The position numbers were made by a program, and so were the translations under genes. A model generated the notes under the pieces. It was not told the DNA's origin, made no database searches, and saw nothing but the letters and a program-made list of their open reading frames with translations. 20,797 nt of DNA from contig JASLXP010000383.1 of assembly GCA_030740295.1 (NCBI GenBank), forward strand, positions 1-20,797, written 5' to 3'. Below, in pieces: positions 7,008 to 12,798 of the stretch (the stretch's first letter is position 1; each line of letters opens with the position of its first letter). The DNA is from Planctomycetota bacterium. GTDB lineage: Bacteria; Planctomycetota; PUPC01; JACPCR01.

Positions 7008-8840
7008 CTAATGATCTTCGGCCGGGTCTTCGCCTGGCTCGGTCATCGGTGCATAATCATCTTTGTCTTCCGTTTCGTCACCCTTGGCGCTGTATTCGTA
7101 TGGGCCGCGGTAGACGGTCGGGATGGATTCGTAGTTGTAGTAGGGAATCGGGCTCGGAGTGCTGAACTCGATGGAATTTGATTCCCACGGGTTCTCTTCG
7201 GCACGCTTTCCCCAGAACATGCTGTAAAAGTAATTGAAGATGAAGATGAGCTGCGCTGCGCCGAGGATGAATGCCGACCAGGTGATGAATACGTTCATCG
7301 GCTGCATCGGCTGGAGGAACTCATACTCAGTCGGGGTGGCGATGCGGCGCATGTGGCCCCCTTCCCCGAGAAGGTGCATGGGGAAGAAAACGCAGTTGAA
7401 CGAAACGAATGAGATCGCCCAGTGAATCTTGTTAAGGAACGGGCTCATCATCCTCCCAAACATCTTCGGATACCAGAAGATGAGGCCGCCGAAGATGGCG
7501 AACAACGTCCCGCCGAAGACCACGTAATGGAAATGGGCGACAATGAAGTAGGTATCGTGAATGTGAATGTCGACAGGCGTCGCGGCCATGAAGATTCCAC
7601 TGAGGCCGCCGATGATGAACATGGAGACGAAAGTAAGCCCGTGGAGCATGGGCGGTGTAAAGCGAATGTTCGCGTTCCAAATCGTGCCCAGCCAATTGAA
7701 GACCTTTACCGCGGACGGCAATGCGATCAGCATGGTGGTGAGCATGAACGCCTTGCCAAGTACCGGGTTCATTCCGCTGACGAACATATGGTGCCCCCAG
7801 ACGATGAATCCGAAACCCATGATGGCCGACATCGATATCACCATGGCTCGATAGCCGAAGATAGGTTTGCGGGCAAAGGTTGAAATGAGGTCCGATGCGA
7901 TGCCCATGCCCGGTAGAATGAGAATGTACACTGCCGGATGCGAATAAAACCAGAAGATGTGCTGCCAGAGGATAGGCGCGCCGCCGCCGGTCGGCGTGAC
8001 GTTCTCATCACCCAGGTGGACATTGGCCGGCAGGAAGAAAGTCGTCCCGAACAACTTATCAGACAGTAGAATGCAGGTGGCCGCCGCAAGCACGGGGGTG
8101 GCCAGGACCTGAAAGACCGCGGTGATGGTCTGAGCCCACGTAACCAGCGGCAGACGCCCCCAGGTGAGGCCAGGGGCTCGAAGTCTCACGATGGTTGTCA
8201 GGAAGTTCAGGCCACCGATAATGGATGAGAATCCAAGAAAGAAGACCGAGATCAGCCAGAGTATCTGGCCCATGTGCGCGCCAGGAACCGAGTCGCCCAG
8301 GTCAGACAGGGTAGGGTAGCTGGTCCAGCCCGCGGGTGCGGGCCCTCCTTCCACAAACAGCGACGCCAGGATGATGGCCGCGGCCAGCGCGAAGAGCCAG
8401 AACGAGAGCGCATTCAGAACGGGGAAGGCGACGTCCCTCGCCCCCACATGGAGCGGAATGAGGAAGTTCCCAAACACGCCGACCAGGATCGGGATGATAG
8501 TGAAGAAGATCATCGCCGAGCCGTGCATGGTCGTGAGCTGGATGAACCCCCCTGGTTTCACCGCGCCCTGATCGTTGAACACAAACTTGCCCGCCATCAG
8601 CTTCCCGATGACCGGTACCTGCTCACCGGGATAGGCCATCTGCCAGCGAATGAGCATCGCCATCAGGCCCGCGACCAGCAGGAAGAACAAAGCTACAAAC
8701 AGGTATTGTTTGCCGATGGTCTTGTGATCGATGGTCCAGACGTATTTCGTGAAGAATGTCGTCGGGGCCGGATGAATGTGATCATCGTGGTCGTGATGAT
8801 CGCCGTGATGGGCGTCTTCAGCGTGAGATTCAGCGCTCAT
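7008..8840 (-). CDS. ctaD: Cytochrome c oxidase subunit I, A2-type
   Basis: The catalytic subunit of a proton-pumping heme-copper oxidase, with 610 residues and about 12 helices. Visible ligands are H106 for heme a (TTMHGSAM), H301 with cross-link Y305 and H350/H351 for CuB (YSHPAVY, WGHHMF), and H436 for heme a3 with H438 for heme a (VAHFHYVV). K379 (SAVKVFNW) marks the K channel and D136 (GARDVAFP) the D-channel entry. The position normally holding Glu in HPEV reads YSHPAV (Tyr299-Ser300), the defining feature of A2-type oxidases such as those of Rhodothermus and Thermus caa3. The propionate-binding Arg pair is in GGHMRRI. The N-terminal 25 residues are very rich in His and Asp. ATG at 8840 has no strong Shine-Dalgarno; ctaC ends 41 bases upstream. 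Confidence 0.97.
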   Translation of the reverse strand: MSAESHAEDAHHGDHHDHDDHIHPAPTTFFTKYVWTIDHKTIGKQYLFVALFFLLVAGLMAMLIRWQMAYPGEQVPVIGKLMAGKFVFNDQGAVKPGGFIQLTTMHGSAMIFFTIIPILVGVFGNFLIPLHVGARDVAFPVLNALSFWLFALAAAIILASLFVEGGPAPAGWTSYPTLSDLGDSVPGAHMGQILWLISVFFLGFSSIIGGLNFLTTIVRLRAPGLTWGRLPLVTWAQTITAVFQVLATPVLAAATCILLSDKLFGTTFFLPANVHLGDENVTPTGGGAPILWQHIFWFYSHPAVYILILPGMGIASDLISTFARKPIFGYRAMVISMSAIMGFGFIVWGHHMFVSGMNPVLGKAFMLTTMLIALPSAVKVFNWLGTIWNANIRFTPPMLHGLTFVSMFIIGGLSGIFMAATPVDIHIHDTYFIVAHFHYVVFGGTLFAIFGGLIFWYPKMFGRMMSPFLNKIHWAISFVSFNCVFFPMHLLGEGGHMRRIATPTEYEFLQPMQPMNVFITWSAFILGAAQLIFIFNYFYSMFWGKRAEENPWESNSIEFSTPSPIPYYNYESIPTVYRGPYEYSAKGDETEDKDDYAPMTEPGEDPAEDH

Positions 8841-8881
8841 GTTGGACTGTTGGTTTTCTTATGGACTGGATTGGCGATGCA

Positions 8882-9997
8882 CTAACGTTTCTTCGCCCTC
8901 ACTTTGTTGTAGTGGGGGAAGTACTCGTCCCAGATATTTTCAAATTTTTCCGCAACCGTGGTACGTTTCTGCCTGGAGAGCCACTGGACATACATCTCCT
9001 GCGTAACCACGTGCAGTTGGGCCTTCATATTGTAGTGCCCCAGACCGCAGAGCTCGGCGCAGGCGATGTCGTAGTAGTGCATCACATGCGTTACCTGTGT
9101 CGGCGGTATTTCGGCAATCTTGCTGTTCTGGATCGCCTCAACACTGTCGCCCGCGTCGTCATTCAGCCTGTAGTAATACTTTTTGTAGCCTTTCCAGAGC
9201 TCTTTCTTATCTCTCTCCTCATCAAGGACCCTTCCCTGCTGGTCGATTTTTTCTTCCACAAAGGTGTACCCGCCCCAGGCGGTTTTCATCTCCGCAAACT
9301 CCTGCGTCGTGACAAACTTGAGGCTCTGTTTCTCCGGATCGCCGATATCGTAGACGGCATGTTTCTTAATGCTGAACCAGACCTTGGTCATCATGCCGGG
9401 CACCAAATCCTGCTTCACCCTTGCGTGTGGGAGAAAGAAACTATGGATGACATCCTTCGCTGACATCTTGAGGAGAACGTCTCTGTTGACAGGCACGTAG
9501 AGCTTGTCGGTCGCAACCACATCATCACCGGTCCCGAATTTCCCATCCGTCCCGGGGTAGCGGAAATGCCATTTGAACTGCTCTGCGAAGACCTGGACTA
9601 CCACAACATTCGGATCGCTCTCGTCAGGAAAATCTATCTTTGCCATCCGCCACGCTTCATTCTGAGTAAGCGCAAGCCATACAAGGATGACGCCCGGGAT
9701 GACAGACCAGAAGAGCTCGGCCTTGGTGCTGCCATGTGAATAAACGGACTTCGTTCCCGGCCGACTTCTGAAACGGATACAACAGAAAACAAGCGTGATC
9801 TCAGTCAGAAAGAACGTGAGCGCTACGATGATGAAAATGGTGCGGTAAAGCCGGTCGACTTCCTCACCGTAATTCGCGGAATTCACATTCTCCGGAAACC
9901 AGCCGAAATCCCAAGGCACATATTTGAGAACGAGGACGACGACGACTGCCAGGAAGGCTGTAAACGCAATAAGTGTACTCTTGGAGTTTTTGTTCAT
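8882..9997 (-). CDS. ctaC: Cytochrome c oxidase subunit II (CuA) with insertion before the CuA cluster
   Basis: The electron-entry subunit, 371 residues. A first hydrophobic helix (8-27) is followed by the two usual anchors (about 50-75 and 93-111) and the periplasmic cupredoxin domain. The aromatic entry region is FKWHFRYPG (141-149). CuA ligands are H185 (VIHSFFLP), C313, E315, C317, H321 and M324 (CAELCGLGHYNM), all present. Between WFSIKK (207-212) and the CuA cluster, where typical subunit II has only about 10-15 residues, there are some 90-95 extra residues (about 212-306) rich in charged and aromatic residues. No CXXCH follows, so no cytochrome c is fused. I chose ATG at 9997; a GTG at 10033 in frame would add 12 residues. 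It lies 74 bases after the lipoprotein gene. Confidence 0.95.
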   Translation of the reverse strand: MNKNSKSTLIAFTAFLAVVVVLVLKYVPWDFGWFPENVNSANYGEEVDRLYRTIFIIVALTFFLTEITLVFCCIRFRSRPGTKSVYSHGSTKAELFWSVIPGVILVWLALTQNEAWRMAKIDFPDESDPNVVVVQVFAEQFKWHFRYPGTDGKFGTGDDVVATDKLYVPVNRDVLLKMSAKDVIHSFFLPHARVKQDLVPGMMTKVWFSIKKHAVYDIGDPEKQSLKFVTTQEFAEMKTAWGGYTFVEEKIDQQGRVLDEERDKKELWKGYKKYYYRLNDDAGDSVEAIQNSKIAEIPPTQVTHVMHYYDIACAELCGLGHYNMKAQLHVVTQEMYVQWLSRQKRTTVAEKFENIWDEYFPHYNKVRAKKR

Positions 9998-10071
9998 TAG
10001 AAAGATCTGATTCGATACGCCCCCAGGTCGCACAACGGGCGTTTAGCAGAGATTGAGCGATTGCGGAAGTG

Positions 10072-10965
10072 CTATTTCTTAGATTTGAAGGTGAAGGTCA
10101 ACTCCGTTGCTGTCTTGGCTTCCACCTTTACGCCCTTCTGTTTCAAGACCTTCGTCTTGACGAAGGCATTCCCATAGTACTCATGCCAGGCACGGACTTC
10201 GTACTCTCCCGCGGGTATTCCCGTTATCTCGAAGTTACCGTCCTGATCTGTAATGGCGAAGTATGGATGGTCGAAAACCGCAATCCATGCCTGCATCCAA
10301 CTGTGGATGTCACATTTGATGGAAAAAGTCTCGTTCTTTGCGAAAGACATTTCTTTCACGTCACCCTTGCCCTGGACAAAATTAAATCCGGCCGACTTCA
10401 CCGGACGGCCGTTCACATTATGACTTGTCCCGTCGCTGCTGGTCACAGCCAGCGGTTGCCCGGTCTGAAGGGCCACCACATGAGGCGTGTACATACAGCC
10501 CACCTGATCGATCGTGATCTTGCCCGTTTTCGCCGGGGCCCCTTTGGGCGGCTTGTATAGGAACACCACGGAGTTCTTCAGACCGCCGCCCTCGCCCACA
10601 AGGACGCGATCACTTGAAGGCGCCTTGCCTGCGTGGCTGGGGTGATTCGAACAGTCACCTCCCATGCCAATCTCGAGATTCGGTTCAGGAGTGCCGCTCA
10701 GGGCAACTCTACCTTTGATGGATCCCAGATTGTCTGCATCGAAAGAGACCACCACAGGAACCTTGGTAGTGGCTTCTTCTGTTCCGCTTCCGTCGTCCCC
10801 ACTTTCAAGATGACCTTCCTGGCCTTTGAGCTTTGCAGTGACGGGAATGTGTTTTTTGCCACCACAGCCAGACAGGATGAGAGCGGCCGCTGCGAGCAGG
10901 ATGACTGGAATCGAAAATCCGCCGGAAAGCCTGAAATATAAGGACTTACCGCAATCCAAGAGCAT
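10072..10965 (-). CDS. Cupredoxin-like/carboxypeptidase-regulatory-like lipoprotein heading the oxidase operon
   Basis: The protein has 297 residues. A signal sequence with hydrophobic core 18-31 and lipobox LSGC gives a mature lipid-anchored Cys34. Residues about 80-228 resemble plastocyanin/methylamine-utilisation-type cupredoxins. H182 (SHNVNG) and the cluster C218-H221-M224 (KCDIHSWM) are in the right order for a type 1 copper site (His, Cys, His, Met). Residues about 232-295 (FAITDQDGNFEITGIPAGEYEVRAWHEYYG) are a carboxypeptidase-regulatory-like beta domain. The start is decided by a perfect GGAGG at 10977-10973, seven bases before the ATG; the frame continues upstream but loses protein character. 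As first gene before ctaC it probably acts outside the membrane with the oxidase, in electron donation or copper handling. The role is inference; domain and export calls are firm. Confidence 0.85.
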   Translation of the reverse strand: MLLDCGKSLYFRLSGGFSIPVILLAAAALILSGCGGKKHIPVTAKLKGQEGHLESGDDGSGTEEATTKVPVVVSFDADNLGSIKGRVALSGTPEPNLEIGMGGDCSNHPSHAGKAPSSDRVLVGEGGGLKNSVVFLYKPPKGAPAKTGKITIDQVGCMYTPHVVALQTGQPLAVTSSDGTSHNVNGRPVKSAGFNFVQGKGDVKEMSFAKNETFSIKCDIHSWMQAWIAVFDHPYFAITDQDGNFEITGIPAGEYEVRAWHEYYGNAFVKTKVLKQKGVKVEAKTATELTFTFKSKK

Positions 10966-11024
10966 GAAATAGCCTCCAGGAGGGTTTGTTCGCAAAGGTG
11001 GGTTGTCTAGGGATGCAATGCTGG

Positions 11025-11056
11025 GAGGGTAACCCTCAAGGCAGTGTCGCACACTG
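11025..11056. promoter_or_regulatory. Two short dyads near the presumed oxidase operon start point
   Basis: GAGGGT-A-ACCCTC (11025-11037) is a perfect odd palindrome. CAGTGT-CGC-ACACTG (11042-11056) is a 6-bp inverted repeat with a 3-base centre. The second overlaps the position expected for the transcription start of the promoter at 11063-11091, so a repressor operator is possible. An RNA hairpin at the 5' end of the transcript would give the same pattern. The regulator is unknown. Confidence 0.35.
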
Positions 11057-11062
11057 TGAAAA

Positions 11063-11091
11063 ATATTACGAAGTCCATTTCTTATTCGCAA
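11063..11091 (-). promoter_or_regulatory. Candidate promoter of the cytochrome oxidase operon
   Basis: On the minus strand, TTGCGA (11091-11086) and TAATAT (11068-11063) are separated by 17 bases; each matches four of six consensus positions. The start point would be near 11056, about 90 bases before the lipoprotein ATG. Placement ahead of the operon is sensible, but the match is only moderate. Confidence 0.35.
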
Positions 11092-11290
11092 TACAAAGTT
11101 TGCGTATCGATGGCAGTGGTGGGCCGAATTTCGAATCACATCGCCTAAGAACCCCTGATGTAGCGAATAGGGGAGCCGGGTATAACATCCCGATTGAGGG
11201 ACGTTCACGGCTTCAAAGAGGACAACATGGTGGGAATGATCCTGCGGCCGCTGCCAGATTCTTTCGTAGAAAGCCAATTCGGAACACTCC

Positions 11291-11348
11291 TCGCCCCGAA
11301 GGGGCCAAACATATCAGCCCGGGGCAACGCCCTGTGTACAGGCTGATG
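11291..11348. repeat. Multi-stem intergenic repeat element of PVC-genome style
   Basis: Two adjacent structures are visible. The first is GCCCC-GAA-GGGGC (11293-11305). The second is a longer arm, ATCAGCC (11313-11319) with GGCTGAT (11341-11347), enclosing CGGGGC-AAC-GCCCTG (11320-11334). Translated on the plus strand it yields RPEGAKHISPGQRP, a peptide I recall as a recurring spurious-ORF product in planctomycete and verrucomicrobial genomes; that recall is from memory. It lies just upstream of the HEAT-repeat gene, so it may be transcribed in that leader. Confidence 0.6.
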
Positions 11349-11371
11349 CACCTGCCTTGGAAAGGCGCGTA

Positions 11372-12568
11372 ATGGAAGACATATCTGAAAACGCTGAAGA
11401 TAACCTTTCTCCCGCCGCGGATGCTCGCCCGCCAACCATCGAAGAATACGGCTTCGGCGGCCTTTTCTCTCGCTTCTTACTCATACCCCTGACGATCGTT
11501 GCCATCGGCGTTGGCCTCTTCCTTGCCTACTCTGCGGCCATCCAGAAAGAAAAGAGTACCGACGAATTGCTGGCAACCCTCAGTGGCGCAGGCGTCAACA
11601 AACCGTGGCATGCCGCTTTCGAGCTCACCAGGCGGCTTGCCGGCAATCCGCCTGAAGCATCCGACCCTGTTTTTATTGCAGGGGTCGCCAAAGCGTTCGA
11701 AGAATCCGGCAACCAGGACCCGAGAGTCCGTTCGTTCCTGGCTATGGCCCTGGCCAACCTCAAAGATCGTCGCTCTCTCGAAGCACTCCAGAAGGGCCTC
11801 GAAGATGAATCCGATGAGATTCGTATCCACGTCATACTGGCCATCGGGCTCTACGGCGATCCTGCGGCAGCCAAATCGCTCACCCCCTTTCTCGACTCCA
11901 CAGACGAAGGCGAACAGAGGACGGCCATCTGCGCGCTCGGGCTTCTGAAGGACGAAGAATCATTGAAAGGAATCGTCCCGTTCCTCGAACACGAAACCGA
12001 CGATCTGCGCTGGAACGCCGCCCTCGCCCTGGCCGGCGCAGGTGATATGCAGGCGGAGCCGGTGTTGTTGAAAATGCTCGACAGGGATTACCTCAAAAGC
12101 CTCCAGGCCCCCGAGCAGCCCAAGCCGCGGAAGACCATCTGGGCTTGGTGGAACCGTGCCTGGCCCTTCGACAACAAAAGCTCCGGCTTCGATGAAGCCG
12201 CCCAGGCCCGCGTGATGAAGCACGCGATGGCAGCCCTGGCGCAGTTGCAGTCGGAGAAATCTATTCCTGCCATGAAAAAAATGCTCGAGAGCGAGAGACA
12301 GGACATCCAATGGGAAGCCGCCAAAGCGCTCGCAACTTTCTCTCAACCGGAAGCCGCCCCCATCCTCGAAGCCGGCCTGGATCGGCGTAACCTCATGAGA
12401 AAGGGTTTCGGCCCCGCGGAGTCAAAGCAGATGATCAAAGACTCCATCCGCGCGCTCGGGCAATTGAAGCTGGAGTCCTCCAATGCCGCGCTTGAAAAGC
12501 TCAAAGAGACAGAGCGCGATCCGGAAATCCTGAAGATGGCGGATCAGGCGTTGAAAGACACACAATAG
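11372..12568 (+). CDS. Membrane-anchored HEAT-repeat protein
   Basis: The protein has 398 residues. A cytoplasmic-looking N-terminus (1-32) leads into one transmembrane helix (about 33-56, with FLLIPLTIVAIGVGLFLAY). A solenoid of about seven HEAT/PBS-like repeats follows, each with a pattern such as RSFLAMALANLKDRRSLEAL, ending near residue 395. A Trp-rich break (TIWAWWNRAWPF) interrupts the array in the middle. HEAT solenoids bind proteins, so a scaffold or assembly role at the membrane is likely; no catalytic motif is seen. ATG at 11372 is preferred because AAAGG lies 7 bases upstream; a TTG at 11357 is in frame. It is divergent from the oxidase operon, which suggests but does not prove a link to respiration. 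Confidence 0.85.
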   Translation: MEDISENAEDNLSPAADARPPTIEEYGFGGLFSRFLLIPLTIVAIGVGLFLAYSAAIQKEKSTDELLATLSGAGVNKPWHAAFELTRRLAGNPPEASDPVFIAGVAKAFEESGNQDPRVRSFLAMALANLKDRRSLEALQKGLEDESDEIRIHVILAIGLYGDPAAAKSLTPFLDSTDEGEQRTAICALGLLKDEESLKGIVPFLEHETDDLRWNAALALAGAGDMQAEPVLLKMLDRDYLKSLQAPEQPKPRKTIWAWWNRAWPFDNKSSGFDEAAQARVMKHAMAALAQLQSEKSIPAMKKMLESERQDIQWEAAKALATFSQPEAAPILEAGLDRRNLMRKGFGPAESKQMIKDSIRALGQLKLESSNAALEKLKETERDPEILKMADQALKDTQ

Positions 12569-12603
12569 AACCGGCTGTTTCCGCATGCAGGGGCTCTTTC
12601 TCT

Positions 12604-12617
12604 CCTGCGTACGCAGG
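12604..12617. repeat. 14-bp palindrome in the convergent gap between the HEAT and cyclase genes
   Basis: CCTGCGTACGCAGG is a perfect palindrome 35 bases after the HEAT gene stop. The 230-base convergent gap (12569-12798) has no gene and no clear U-run terminator. The palindrome, together with GCAGG/CCTGC pairing just upstream, is the best candidate for transcription ending or for a small REP-like unit. Confidence 0.4.
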
Positions 12618-12798
12618 GATGATGCTCTGATCCACATCACTGAAGTTCCCGTCGATTGCTTCGCCATGCAGGTGGCGGCCAGCCAAATGCAAATGCATTT
12701 TGTCGAATTGAAGAACGCCAGCCCTAACTGAAACTAACTGACAGGCTCAATTTCGTAGACCTCTTGCTCTCCGAAGTTTTTTGGAAGCGTCACTTTGC

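Larger units (their letters stand above)
10966..11371. other. Divergent intergenic region (406 bases) between the oxidase operon and the HEAT-repeat gene
   Basis: No convincing gene lies here. It holds the strong ribosome binding site of the lipoprotein gene (10973-10977), two short dyads (11025-11056), a candidate minus-strand promoter (11063-11091), about 200 bases with no feature I recognise, a multi-stem repeat (11291-11348), and a small GCCTT/AAGGC hairpin (11354-11366) that would pair with the AAAGG ribosome binding site of the plus-strand gene. The long reading frames across it are His/Cys/Arg/Pro-rich and look non-coding. Confidence 0.7.

Noticed and set aside
10966..11277. Upstream extension (104 codons) of the copper lipoprotein reading frame
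   Set aside because: The extension is rich in His, Cys, Arg and Pro with no domain character, and would bury the signal peptide and lipobox. A perfect GGAGG sets the start at 10965.
12621..12633. GATGCTCTGATCC, repeated at 16021-16033
   Set aside because: A single 13-base identity between two places in a 20-kb window is expected a few times by chance, and the flanks do not extend it.
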